Shown piece by piece: positions 24,411 through 36,717 of a DNA stretch of 64,000 bases (position 1 is its first letter; each line of letters begins with the position of its first letter). The notes under the pieces were generated by a model. It did no database searches, was not told the origin of the DNA, and saw only the letters and a list, made by a program, of their open reading frames with translations. Where the stretch lies: NCBI GenBank assembly GCA_038049695.1, contig CP142455.1:30355501-30419500 (forward strand), given 5' to 3'. The translations under genes and the position numbers were made by a program. Source of the DNA: Cinnamomum chago (Eukaryota > Streptophyta > Magnoliopsida > Laurales > Lauraceae).

Positions 24411-27400
24411 TTAATCATGCTCGTCTAAGAGGTGTGGCTTCTATTTTGGAGTTTTGGGGCTCGTTACATTGTTAATTTGATTGTAAGAATTTGTCATCTT
24501 AGTATTGTCGTGTGATTCGTGTTACATTGTGTATGGAGTATTTTTTTCATTGTATTGTTTGATATATGTAGTTGGATCAGGGATTGTAACAGTTGACTAT
24601 CAATTTGGGAATGTCAGTGTAAACTTTGGACTTCTACATTATTGGATTGGTTCGGGAAAGAGACTTCTACGTTATTGGATTGGTTCCAGAAAAAGAGGAA
24701 GAAGGAAAAAGATGAAGAGTTTATGCCAGTTATTGCCTTGGTCACCCTCGACCCTTAACCCAGAAAATGAAGGTTGATAGATAGCCAAAAAAAATAAAAA
24801 AAGTTAATTTTTTTTAATGGATTCCCTCAACATCCCTTCGGATTCTTTAATAAAACACTGGAACAAAGATGGTATCTTGGTCCGAACACCCGCTCCATAC
24901 ATCTCTTGCGGAAAGAAACCACGGCAAAGATATCTTCATCACATCATTTCTTTGTAAGGGTTCTAAAATTTGAGTTAGTTGGTTATTTCTGTTTTTACTC
25001 TTTGCTAAAACATATTCGCAATGATCTAATGCATTGCTTCGGTTCTTGAGTTAGATCTGATTACGTTTTCTTGCCTTTTGCTTTAATGGGTTCTTTTGCT
25101 TTTTTGGATTTTTGTTCATGCAATACTTTAAATTGGGGTTGTTTCTGTAATTGTATGCGATAGTCATTTGAAGGAAAAAAAAATGCTTTTGGGGTGTTTT
25201 TAGAACAGACCCAGAAGCGGGAGATTCCTAATTTTGTTGTCTGAAACCGATTCAGGGTGGTGAAAGGAAACATGGAACGGGATTTCGGGAATAAATTCTG
25301 CGGAACCTGAAGTAATTGTGAACGATTTGTAGCTTCGGGACTGTTTGGGTGTATGGAATTAGAAGGAAGTAGTTGAAGTTTGGATTTTGATGCAGACTGC
25401 AAATATCCCAAGCATTGGAAGCCCCAAGATGAAAAGCCCAACTGTGCCCCACGTACGTTGAAGCTAATGGCTTTCTCGCAAAATAGTTGTTTCTTTCATA
25501 TATTTTCTTTTTTAGCAGACAATGTTAGTTGATTAAGGTAGGTCTGAACTAGGATAGTTAGGCAAGGAACTACATGGGATATCCACATGTATAATTAGTT
25601 ACAAAATTCTACAATTTGGTTTTTTATGATTTCTGTTTATGTATTTTCATGTCCTTGTTTGGGTTGATCAAATACGTTGGTATGGTTCTTGGGTCGATTG
25701 GAAAAAAAACCTTCAGGCGTAATTTTACAGAAGCCCAGACCCGAAACAATCATAATTTTCTGGTTTGAGTACTAATTTTGAATAAAGGAAACAACGGAAG
25801 TGCATTTTCAAGGGTGATGGTCCATGATCAGATTGTAGCTTTGGCAATTTTATGATTGTAGAGAAAGATGAAAGATCTATGGAATCTGAAGTAGTTGTAA
25901 AGGTATCGTAGCTTGGGCCGATGGAATTAGAATGAGATAGATGAAATAAAATGTTGATTTTAATCCCAAGTTCCCATCTTGATCTCAACCCCATAAGCAT
26001 TGGAGGCACCAAGACCCAAGTAGAAAAATAGTTGTTTTCATTATATTTAATACACCATTTAAAATGATTTATGTAGGTTTGAATAAGGATTGTTAAGTCT
26101 TCTGTCAATTATTGATTAGAAGTTGAAGGGTATGCTTTGGAGTTTATTCCTTTTATTTTTTTTATGTTTCTTTTTTATGCTGATAGCATTGGTCCTTAAT
26201 CCTTAACAATTTTCTTATTGGTACCTCTTTGCCTTTGTACTGTAACCAAAATGTTGAAACTAGGAAGAGATATAAATCAATGAAAGAAGCAGGAGGAACC
26301 TAGTTCATTGTTATTTCTTCATTTCTTGAAGATGATGATTTCCTGTTTGCATCGCGTTACTTCTTCTTTTTTTTGTATTTTTTTATAATTATTTATGTTT
26401 GTGAGTTGGTAGTGTGATACATGTTAATTCCACCATCTTCGCCAATTGTTGCAAATTGCAATGTCTTGTTTTTGTATTTGTGATTTCAGCGAGAGAAAAT
26501 GGATGGTAAAGTCTATTGATACAGAAATGCACGAGGCGTTAAACAGCATAAACACACTGAAAACTGTGTCCATTTACACTAAGAAGATGCCAGCACAGTA
26601 TGCAATAATGTTGATGATTGTATTTTATTTTCAGGCAAGACGGGATTTAAAGATATTAATTGCATGTTGGTGGAAAAGTCCATAGACAGCAAAAGAATCC
26701 TTCATTTTTTTTCTTCCTTGTTATATGGTAAGATTATTTAATTTATCGAAGTAATATATTTTTCATGCTAAAATATCAAAGTAATATTTGTGGGCATTGT
26801 TTGCATAATGATTCTGATTAAGCCACAGTATTGGTGATTAACTAGGTCACCACTAATCTGAGTCAACCTGCCCAGAGTCACACTTCATCTCAATTCTCAA
26901 ATGAGGCTTGACGACTCACTGCGCCCTAGTAGGTAATAAAAACCATGTCCAAGGAAAATAGGACTGCTGATTTTTAGATCCCAAAATTGAGAGCTATAAT
27001 TTTGCTGATAAAAATGAATCACAAATAAACCTGCTTTATAAATCGTCTATGTGTGCGTGTGTGCATGTTTTATCTTATCAGTATTGTTCTATTGCATCTG
27101 TTCGGTTCCCATATGTAAGTCTATGGTCAGTTGAACGGATGATGCATCTCCAACTGTGTTTATTTTGTTGAACAGTGTAACAATTTTTGGTTTCAGTGAG
27201 GAGGTTTTAGGGGTAGTGTTTGACAACCTCAATAGGGAATCTGCTATTTTGAACAACAATAAAGTTGCGGAACAGAGCTGGGCATACATTTGTACATGGA
27301 TTACTTATCTTGCTTTTGTTTTTGAGACCAAGCAGTGCTTTTCTTTTTTAAAGTGTAATGCATGTCTTCTTTTCTCTTCCATAGAAATGAATAAAAATGT

Positions 27401-27481
27401 GTCATCTAGGATGACACTCAACCGAACTTGAGTTCAGGTTAATAAGGTCAGAAGGAGAGTGCATTTTTTGTGCTTATGGGA
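24411..27481. other. Region between P450 relic and TBL pseudogene
   Basis: No complete gene is recognised. Short frames at 26446-26685 and 27156-27431 have no known product. The stretch could hold the untranslated leader or promoter of the TBL gene downstream, but no TATA box can be assigned with confidence. It contains one tandem duplication, listed separately. Confidence 0.3.
25150..26110. repeat. Diverged tandem duplication (about 0.5-kb unit)
   Basis: The same order of phrases occurs twice: ggaacctgaagtaattgtga, cgatttgtagcttcggg, tggaattagaaggaagtag, caagcattggaagcccc and aaaatagttgtttctttc at 25300-25500, and ggaatctgaagtagttgta, ggtatcgtagcttgggc, tggaattagaatgagatag, taagcattggaggcacc and aaaatagttgttttcatt at 25880-26045. 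It is non-coding as far as can be seen. Confidence 0.65.
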
Positions 27482-30400
27482 ATGAAAGGTGGAATAGGTT
27501 ACAACGGGTTGAGATGTAAACGGCAATCACTTACTCTAACTGCTCTGATTTGCACAATCATCCTTCTTTGGCAATGGGAGAAAACCCCACTTTTTACTGT
27601 TCTCTCACCTCAGAATCAGCTGGAGATCCTTTCTCCAGGTATGTCTTGTATTTCTTATGAGAACATGGTTGTTTTAAATTTCAATGGTGTCACACTATTT
27701 GCTTATCTTTTTTCCTTTTGGATTTTCATGTGGTGATGCAGTTGTTGTTGATGGTGTTCAAACTCTAGATAATGAGACTGACAATGAAGAAGATGTCAAA
27801 ATCAAGGCTGTAGAAAAAGAAACAAAAGCTGAACAAGGTGAGAGAAACACTGAAGAACACTTAAATGAACCTAATGTAGAAACAAGAAATGATGAGGCAA
27901 AAAATTGTGGGGCTGTACCTATGGGTTTTGAGACTGCAAGTTCCCCTGAAAAGAGAGATGATGGCTTGACACCACCTTCTCTGGAGAAAGGTAAAATGTT
28001 TTCCCCTGTTTGGTTTTCGCTGTTGTTTCTTTGAAACCTTTTGATTTATTTTTCATGTATGCATGCGTGTGCACGCCTTTATCTGCAAATCAACCTCAGA
28101 ACACGAATGGTTTGATGCTTTGGATTAGTGGTATTTTTGTTCATCTTACACCCTTGTCCTGCCCTATCTTCCTTTTGCCAATTAACTTCCCAAGATGACT
28201 AGTTTACTGCTTCTTTATGCTATTTTATCTTCAATCTTCTCCCTGCCCCTCTATTCTTTTCAGGCAGGGTAAAGGTACTGTAAAAATGAGAAGAAAGGGT
28301 AAAGCAGTCCAGACATAGCACCATATTTGTACACAAACCGATAAATCTATCAAAAACAGGACACATGGCTAGTTGGTGGATCACTGGTTCCTACATATAA
28401 AACGATTAATTGGTGGATTAGGTATCTGCTCATAATCAGCACTGGTGAATATTGCTAGCCTTCTAATCACAGGCAGTGATCACAAACCATTTGCTTGTTC
28501 TTATATTGGTTTGTTTGTAGAGTGTCTGTTTTTCTCACCTTTAATGGTGAGCGAAAGGGCTGCTACTTGTTGGATAACTAATCTGCTGACCCTCAGTTTG
28601 TATGATGAGACCAACTGGCCTACCAACTTGCCATGTATTCCAGGTTTTGTTCTATATTAATTTAAACTGGAAGGCCCAGGGACAGATCCCTAGCCATGTT
28701 TGCGGAACGAAGGTGCCAATACCACTCAACAATGAGTATGTTGGTGCCATGTGTTCCATTTTGACAGATCATGTTTATCTATTTCAGCGACTTGTTTGGC
28801 TTATAGTTTCTCAAGAATAAAATAGAAAAACCAGGATATTATGTTCATATTTGTGCAGCCATCCCCACACGTGATTGCACAAGGAGAGAATTTACGACAT
28901 TGGAGTTGAGAATATTTGGAAAATATAAGATATATTTTGCTGTATTAGATTCAAATGTCCAGTTCCCTTATGTCCAGATGAAGCATTTTACATCCTACTG
29001 TTGTTTATTCACAATTTTCATTTAAAGGTTTATGAATCATTCTGACAGGGTGTAACTATGCCAAGGGCCAATGGGTTGCAGACAGCAGATGACCATTATA
29101 TTCTGGTTTTGATTGTAAGCAGTGGTTGTCAGGGTCATGGTCTTGTAGATTGACCCAACGTACAGATTTCTCCTACGAAGGCTTCCGATGGCAACCAGAA
29201 AATTGCGAGATGCCTGATTTTGATGGTTCTACGTTCTTGAAAAGGCATGATTTCTTTGTTTCTTTTCCTCTTTACGTTGGTTTGATCTCTCATTTGGATT
29301 ATTGAATTCCAACTTTGTACATTGATAAATATTTGCAAAGGTGAGGAATCTTGGGGTCCTATATCAGAGCAGATATAATTTGCTGCCCTTTTATTCTTTA
29401 TGCTTGGTGATCCAGCCATTGATGTGTTGGTTCCACCATTAATGGAGAGTGTTTCAAAAAAATTAAGGTTGAAAGATTCTATTTCCCAGCTCTTTATTAT
29501 GGCTTGTAAATAGACACCTGAACCTGCATGTAGATGTAAATAAAAAAGACTGAAGAGTGTATGTATACTATCTTCCAATCTGGAAAAGTGGGTTGCAGAA
29601 AACTGATCAGTTTCCTTTTGTGGAGGGTTTAAAACTTCCTCTCCCATGCTCAGGTGGATGGGTTCATTTTTTCTTCCCCCACCTCTCATTTCCCTTCTTG
29701 TTAGCTGGGCTGGCCTTAATTTATATTAGTCAGGATTTTATGTCATTCTGCAGCACCAACGTGGATAATTCTTTCCAGGATGCAGCACAAGATTGGCTCT
29801 TGTAGGGGATTCCTTGGGTAGGCAGCAGTTCCAGTCATTGATGTGTATGGTCACAAGTGGGAAAGACAGCCCAGAAGTGGAAGATGTTGGAAGTGAGTAT
29901 GGTCTCGTCAAAGCTGCAGGTGCTAAACGACCTGATGGGTGGGTTTATCGATTCCCAACAACCAACACTACCATTCTCTATTACTGGTCTGCAAGCCTCT
30001 GTTACGTAGAGCCTCTAAACATCACTGACCCAGCTACTGATTATGCAATGCACCTGGATCGTCCTCCGGCCTTCTTGCTGCGCTATTTCCACAGATTCAA
30101 TGTTTTGGTTCTCAATACAGGGCACCCTTGGAACAGAGGCAAGCTTAATGCGAATCGGTGGGTGATGTCTGTAGGTGGTGAGCCCATCAGGGACAGAAAG
30201 CTTTTCTCAGATAGGAAATGCCAAAAACTTTGCCGTTTATAGTGTTATCAAGTGGTTAGATTCACAGCTTCCACACCACCCACAGCTCAAGGCCTTTTTC
30301 AGGACCATATCACCCAGCCATTTTTCAAATGAGGATTAGAACACTGGAGGAAGGTGCGATAACACCACTCCATTGGCTGGAGGGGACAAGGTTTCACAAG

Positions 30401-30777
30401 ATGAATCTGATGATTCAGTTGTGGCAGGTGCTGTCAAGGGCACTGGGGTTAGGCTTTTGGACATAACTGCCCTTTCACAGCTGAGGGAAGAGGGACACAT
30501 ATCCTGGTACAGTCGTGCTACTTGGCCCGACTGGGGGACCAGATTCCTGGGATCCAATGGTCAGGACACATATCCCAGGAGTCCTGGGATCCAATGGTCC
30601 TCCTGGGGACCGGGCCCGAATCCGGTCTCCCCAGTCGGGCCAAGTAGATTTATTCATCCCGGTATAGTCTCAAAGCCTCAGATGGTGTGCAGGATTGCTT
30701 ACATGGGTGCCTACCTGGTATTCCGGACACATGGAATGAAATCCTTTATGCACAACTGTAGGTCGCAGACTGAGTGA
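27482..30777 (+). pseudogene. Trichome birefringence-like (TBL) O-acetyltransferase pseudogene
   Basis: TBL proteins are Golgi type II membrane proteins that O-acetylate cell-wall polysaccharides. Exon 1 (27482-27638) gives MKGG and a signal anchor (LTLTALICTIILLWQW); exon 2 (27742-27990) gives an acidic stem; exon 3 (29049-29245) gives the PMR5N domain ([32 protein letters not shown]); exon 4 (29779 on) gives the catalytic domain with [14 protein letters not shown] and, at the end, DCLHGCLPG, keeping the GDS and DxxH motifs but with the usual DCLHWC Trp changed to Gly. Breaks: TGA at 29090-29092 (expected Arg), a 2-base loss near 29791, one extra T near 30202, TAG at 30337-30339 (expected Trp), and a 130-bp fold-back insertion at 30518. 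The intron 3 donor reads AG|GC. It is closest in style to Arabidopsis TBL14-16; exact orthology is not claimed. Confidence 0.93.
30518..30647. mobile_element. 130-bp fold-back insertion in the last TBL exon
   Basis: The left end CTACTTGGCCCGACTGGGG (30518-30536) is an exact inverted copy of the right end (30629-30647), and pairing continues imperfectly for about another ten bases (ACC-GATTC). Two direct copies of CTGGGATCCAATGG lie between the arms. On the gene side, atcctggtacagtc (30501-30514) and atcccggtatagtc (30655-30668) look like a duplicated target of about 9-14 bp with two mismatches. It is a small MITE of unassigned superfamily; the duplication length would fit a Mutator-like or unknown type. 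Confidence 0.75.
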
Positions 30778-32755
30778 ATCCCATTTCCATTTCAGGAAAA
30801 AGATTATTTATCTTGTCGGAGATATCACACCATCCAAACTAACTCCCCCATCCTTAGAACCTTGCATACTAACCTAATCAACAATCGTACTGATAAAAAT
30901 GGCGGATATTGACTCAAATTGATTGGCACTGCCACCTTATGGGTGTTATCGGGTAAGAAGCGCTATCAGTGTACCAACTCAAGATTCCACAAAGAGGGGG
31001 TGTAAAGAGCATTTCATCCATTTTGATTTGAAAAGTGAACTATAGACTGGTTGAACATAGATGTGTGGGCTGCCTACTGACTATTTGTGGATGCCAAGTT
31101 CTGGTTATTCATGTGGCTCATCCAAATGTGAAGAGATGAACATATGGTGCAGACTATCATCCATGTACTGATTTTAGCCTCAGAAATTTAAGAAAACAGT
31201 TTAGCACGATGCCATTGTAAGCAATTTTTCATTTGCCATTTTTTACTTCTATGGAATCACCTCTTTAATAATTCCGTGGATTCACATTGAATTTCTCTTT
31301 GTTATTCCTATTATACTATATTAAGCTAAGAGGTTTTCAATCTAATTTTGACATTCTCTTTTGATTTTAACTGTCAGTTATTCCCTCCTCCCTTATCTCA
31401 TGTACATGCTCACTTTTTATCCCATGCAACACTAATCATCTCATATAACTATCCATTTCTCACTACCCATGTCTCTTGTAACTTCCCCATTTTTCCTTTT
31501 TAGTTTCTGCAAAAGTTCATTTCTACTCACATCTCTTATGCCCATTTCTACATATTTTTCTGTTTCTTTACTTCATTTCTCCTATTTTCTTTCTATTCTA
31601 CCTCCCTTAATTGTAGGTACGGTCATAGATATTCTTCTTTTATTTTCTTTCAAAAAATTTACTATTGTGCAATTGTATTTGGTTTGAATTGTATGGATAA
31701 ACTTGTGCTCAGCACGGTTTCTCTGTGCTAGTGTATCTTATGCAGAGAAACAGGCCTTCGAGTGTTTCAAATGTAAATTGAAGTGAAAATAAATTCCAAA
31801 ACCTTTTCAGTTCACTAAACCTATGAAGAATTGATTATTATCATGGCCAAAACTTTTACGCATCGAGCAATATTGTGAGACTTAATTGCTCATTAAGGTG
31901 GCCTCACACAATTACATATGGGGTCCACTACAATTAACATTATACTATTTTATATTTAGAGGAATATGGGGGGGGGGGGGGGGGGGGGGAGTGGGGGGGT
32001 GATTTCCTAGACGACTTTCATATTTAGTATAAACAATCCAATTTAGTTATATACAATAAGTGAAAAAAGATATCTAAAAATTTTATTTGAAGAGGTTGCG
32101 AGAGAGAGAGAGAAGGAACCTGTTTCAAACAACATGGCTGTAAATTGGTCAGGTATAGCAACAAGAATTGAGAAGACCAGATCCACAAAATAGCACATCT
32201 AGGTCGGAGGTTAAACTGATGACCTGGGGCATTTCTTGCATTTGAATGCACAAAGAAATATAAAAGACAAACTCTATGGAAAATCGTACATGCTATTTTA
32301 CTACCATTTGGTGTGCGTTTTTCCATGTCAAAAGAAGAAACATGAGTTTCTTTCTGTGTAAAAAAATATTTCTCAGGGGAAAGGTCGAAACTGAATAAAT
32401 GAAAATTATGAAATTTCAATATTATGCAAAAGTGACCTTATTTCTTTTCTTCTTCTTCTTCTTCTTCTTGCTATGTTGGATTTCTGATCAGGTGTGACAA
32501 TTTTAACTTGAGAGCCCAGGGATCGACGACTTGTTTCTTAATTTAGAATATTTATATATAGAGAATTTCTGAGTTTTCAAACATGCGGAATTCTTGAATT
32601 CTCCATTTTAGTTGAACATCTAAGAATTTTACCAAAAAAAATAAATAAATGGACTAAAATTATTCTAATATTCTATGACTTCCGGTAAAGAAACATCAAC
32701 ACCACTCACCCACATGAGTGGCAAAGTAGAATATAGATTTCATTTAAAAGAAGAG
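30778..32755. other. Intergenic, low-complexity tracts
   Basis: No gene is seen. There is a G-run tract at 31970-31999 (more than 25 G's with one A and one T interruption), a (GA)n run at 32099-32114 and a (CTT)n microsatellite at 32440-32470. The part 32260-32440 is a diverged copy of 37305-37530 (see findings). Confidence 0.5.
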
Positions 32756-32950
32756 TCTCCGAAGGCTCAAAGTCTCGGAACCGGATCCCTTGTTTGGTCC
32801 AAACAGGGGATAAACCGGAGCCTCCATGTGGGGGGCGGAAGGGGGGCGGAGAAAAGAAAAAGTCAGTTTCTCTTTCCTCCGACCCCCATGTGGAGACTCC
32901 TATTTGGTCCAAACAGGGATCCCCTGTTTGGTCCAAACAGGGGATCCTTA
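32756..32950. repeat. Imperfect inverted repeat with TGTTTGGTCCAAACA units
   Basis: The near-palindrome TGTTTGGTCCAAACA (odd centre) occurs at 32791 and 32925, with a variant at 32909, most copies next to GGGGAT or GGATCC. The left arm (gtttggtccaaacagggg, then cctccatgtgggggg) pairs with the right arm (gacccccatgtgg, then the repeated palindromes) around a purine-rich stem near 32840-32880. It is probably a fold-back MITE; no target duplication could be fixed. Confidence 0.5.
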
Positions 32951-33428
32951 TCTCATATGCTAGTAGGGCCTAGGACTAGACATTGCCATCGTCACGACTC
33001 ACAATGATTTGATGTTCTCTCTCTTTCTTTCCAATTTGCACTCGTTATTTAATCGTCGGTCCCATCATCGGTGGACCTATGATTCTGATGGTCAATTAAT
33101 AGTTTAAACTTTAAAGTATCTTTTACTTTTTATTTTATTTTTCTCTGCTGACTGAAAAGTGAGAAAAAAATATTCTTCCTTTTAGATAATTTTATCTAAA
33201 ATATTTTCTAAGTATTTGTGACTATAAAATTTCTTGACTATTAGATTTCAATATTGGAATCACATCAGATAGTGTTTTGATAGTAAAATGCTCTTTATAA
33301 ATATCTTCTTGACTAAACCTATTAATTTAGCTTTTATGGACCCTTGACCGTGGTTTGGGGGTGTACATTACACATCTTATAGATGGAAAGTGAATTTGAA
33401 TGGTTTGGATTTGAAAGGTAGTCCCTAA

Positions 33429-33703
33429 GGGCCCGTTTGGTAATTTTCCTAATATAGTCAAGTTAAACATCCCATCAAAAACACTTTTTACCAAAACTCT
33501 CTCCATCTTTTTCAAAAAAAGTCAAAAAGCAACATTTACTCACTAAAAGACAAAAAAACTTCATTTCCCCATACAAAAAGTCAAAAATATTTCATTTCAA
33601 ACAACTAAAAATAAAATACCATCATAATTCACTTATATTTTATTCATTCTTTTCATTTCACTCCACTCCATTTTATTTTAAAAGTAAATTACCAAACGGG
33701 CCC
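33429..33703. mobile_element. Tourist-like MITE, 275 bp, TAA target duplication
   Basis: The 18-base terminal repeats GGGCCCGTTTGGTAATTT are exact inverted copies at 33429 and 33703. The target duplication TAA is present on both sides (33426-33428 and 33704-33706). There is no coding content. Ends and target identify it as a PIF/Harbinger-derived MITE. The ends resemble those of the 4446-12959 element (GGGC-CGTTTGGTAA), which suggests a shared transposase family. Confidence 0.88.
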
Positions 33704-33724
33704 TAAAGAATAAAGATGCACTTG

Positions 33725-36350
33725 AAGTGATCAATTATGCACAAATAAAGCGTTGATTACTAAATGATTAATCTAATATCAAGAAATTTTGTTATTATTA
33801 TCTTGAAATTCTTTTCCAGTGTATATTTTAATTATCTTTATTTTCTACTTCTTTAAGATTTTCTAAACATTATATAGTAGAATATTTTATTATTACATTA
33901 TTCTACTCTAAATTAGTTTACTCTATTAGTATTTAAACCTATAAACATAGATTTTGTTCTACACATACCCAAATGGTCCCTTAGACATGGTTTTGGCCAC
34001 ATGGAATCTTCCTTTAAAGGACCCATAATTTAAAATTGGAAGTAGAGATTTAACTGTGATGTAGTATATGAAAATAGAATTTTTAAATGGTGAAAACCAT
34101 TGGAAGTTTGTTAGGTCATTACTAATTCAATCTAGATCTTTCATCAATTTAGGCAAATTGAGCCATTTTTTAGCACTGGAAGGATTATTAGCACTAGAAG
34201 GGTTAGGCTAGACCAACTGTTTCAAGGCACCAATTTCACTCAATGTGGTTATGTGTTTGAGCTGTTTCATCTAATTTCTCAAAAAATAAAGAAAATATTT
34301 AATAAAGAAAACATGATTTTCTTGGAAATATGTTTTTATATTAAATATAAATCTATTTATTTCCTTTCTTCTTTTCTTGATTCGTAACAATAAATTATAT
34401 TAAAATTTATAAAGTAACATCAAAGAAGCTCCACAAGAGAGTATCAAGTTCATTTGTCTAGTGCCTGCATAAACCTAGTCCTTTTGTTAATAAGATTTTC
34501 GGATCAAAAGATGTGACGAGTGACAACCCGTCCTATGAAAAAAGAGGCATTTTTTCCCTTTGATTTTTACACGCGAGAGAAAGACTTGAAAATTCCACAT
34601 AGACTTTGAAATTTCAAAGGAAAGACTTAGAAGTCTCTACTTGATTTGGAAAATGCTTTCTCTTCGTATCTTCCAAAGATTGATCGAGTCTCACCATGGT
34701 GGTCCGCCCCTAGCACGCGTTTGTGCATCATGCAATCTTTTGAAAGTGGAGCGGAAAAGTTTGGTTTTATCTACAGAAAAAAAGCACTGATGTTAGGTGA
34801 ACGTTTGTCGACAAAAGAAAAAAAGGAAAAAGACTTCTCTGGTGACAACGATATTTTTTTTTTCTATCGGGACAATATATTTCATTGACTTCAAAGTCTA
34901 GCCACATTCTTTCACCAAAAAAAAAAAAAATAACCCTGCCACATACAGATATACAATGTTTTCCGGTGCCAGCAAGATTGTTTTTCTTTTTTTCTACAGG
35001 GAAAATATATTTCATTGGCTCCAAATTATGTACACATAAAGTGATAAATTATGCACACAATTTTTTATTCCTAATGATTAATCTAATATTAAGAACTATC
35101 GTTATTGTTATTTTGAAATTCTTTTTCAGTATATATTTTAATTATCATTATTTGCCACAACTTAGTTTAAAATCTGTTGCATTCTTTAAGATTTCCTGAA
35201 CATTAAATAGTATAATTCTTTATTATTACATTATTCTACTCTAAATTATTTTACTCTATTAGTATTTAAACCTATAATATTTTGTTTAACACATATCCAA
35301 ATGGTCCCTTGGACATGGTTTTGGGCCTTTGGCTACATGGATTCTTCCTTTAAAGGATCCAGGATTTAAGATTGGAAGTAGAGATTTAACTGTGATGTAG
35401 TATATGAAAATAAAATTTTTAAATGGTCAAGTTTGTTAGGTTATTACTAATTTAATCTTTATCTTTCATTAATTTAGACAAATTGAGCCATTTTTAATTA
35501 GCACTAGAAGGATTAGGCTAGATCAACTGTTCCAAGGCACCAATTTCACTCAATGCGGTCATGTGTTTTAGTTGTTTGGTCTGATTTTTTAAAAAATAAA
35601 TAAGATATTTAATGAAGAAAACATGATTTGTTTGGGAATAGTTTTTTTTTAATATTAAATCTAAACATATTTAGCTTTCTTTATTTTTTTTCTTGATCGG
35701 TAACTATAAATAATATTAAAATTTAGAAAGTAACAACAAATAAGCTCCATAAGAGAGTATAAACTTCATTTTTCTAGTGTCCACAATAAACCGATTGACT
35801 GTAGTCTTTTTGTTAATAAGATTATCGCTTCAAAAGATGTGACGAGTGACAACCCATCCTATGAAAAATAGAGGCATTTTCTCCCTTTAATTTTTACACG
35901 GTTTCTTTGAAAATGAGGGAACGACTTGAAGATTTCACATAGACTTTGAAATTTCAAAAGAAAGACTTAGAAGTAATCTCTACTTGATTTGGAAAATGCT
36001 TTCTTTTCTTATCTTTCAAAGACTCATTGAGTCTCACCACATGGTGGTCCGCCCCTAGCACGCGTTTGTACGTGCATCATACAATCTTGTGGAAGTGGAG
36101 CAAAAAGTTTTGTTTTCTCTACAGAAAAAAGCACTTATGTTAGGTGAACATTTGTCGACAAAGAAAAGTAAAAAAAAAGACTTTTCTGGTGACAATGATA
36201 TTTTTTTTCCACAGGGACAATATATTTCATTGACTCCAAAGTCTAGCCATATTCTTTCACCCAAAAAAAATATCCAGCCACATACACATATACACTGTTT
36301 TCCGAGATTGTTTTTTTTTTTTTTTTCCCTACAAGGAAAATATATTTCAT
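33725..36350. repeat. Tandem duplication, unit about 1.3 kb
   Basis: Copy 1 (about 33725-35030) and copy 2 (about 35037-36350) run in the same order: taatgattaatctaatat, tattacattattctactcta, ccaaatggtccctt, gacatggttttgg, gtgatgtagtatatgaaaat, gtgacgagtgacaaccc, cacatagactttgaaatttc, tggtggtccgcccctagcac, ttaggtgaac-tttgtcgaca, and the end phrase aatatatttcattgac. Each copy ends in an A-rich tract. No gene is preserved in either; short frames over the end part (34646-34888, 36089-36394) are chance. Confidence 0.8.
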
Positions 36351-36361
36351 TGACTCTAAAG

Positions 36362-36717
36362 CATGGTATTAAATTCCGGTCAGCACCAAGTTGACTCGGG
36401 CGAGTAAAAGCAGTACCAGTCAGGACCGAGTCGGATGAGGCACCTGCACAAGTCAAGGATTGTTTTGGAAAAAAAATTAATATATTTTAAAACAAAATTT
36501 ACAAAGATACTATGAGAGCATTGTATATAGCTCAACTGGTTGAAGTACAATGACAATATGTTTAGATTGGATACTTGTTAACTATCTCAATTTTCATATT
36601 TTTAATAATTTTTTGTTATTTTTATTAAAAAATTAAGATTTTCTTATAATTCTTAGAATGGAGTAGGTCGTACCGGGCACAAAGACTGGGACCGAAATAT
36701 AAAACCCTGCACCAAAA
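36362..36717. mobile_element. Candidate MITE, about 356 bp
   Basis: It interrupts the repeated phrase gactccaaagtctagcc found elsewhere in the tandem units. The left flank is gactctaaag and the right flank gactcaag, a likely target duplication of 8-10 bp. The ends ggtattaaattccggtc and (inverted) gggttttatatttcggtcc are imperfect inverted repeats. The type may be hAT or Mutator-like. Inside, tagctcaactgg resembles a Pol III A box, but no B box follows. Confidence 0.5.

Noticed and set aside
29135-29689. Minus-strand frame of 184 codons
   Set aside because: It lies antisense over TBL exon 3 and intron 3, has no recognisable domain, and is best explained as a shadow of the plus-strand gene.
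34646-36456. Several frames of 80-133 codons in the tandem duplication
   Set aside because: They occur in both duplicate units in different frames and on both strands, which is expected of repeat DNA and not of a conserved protein.
36528-36560. tRNA-like A box (tagctcaactgg), possible SINE or tRNA
   Set aside because: No B box at the right distance, no cloverleaf and no poly-A or T tail; it lies in a MITE-like segment.
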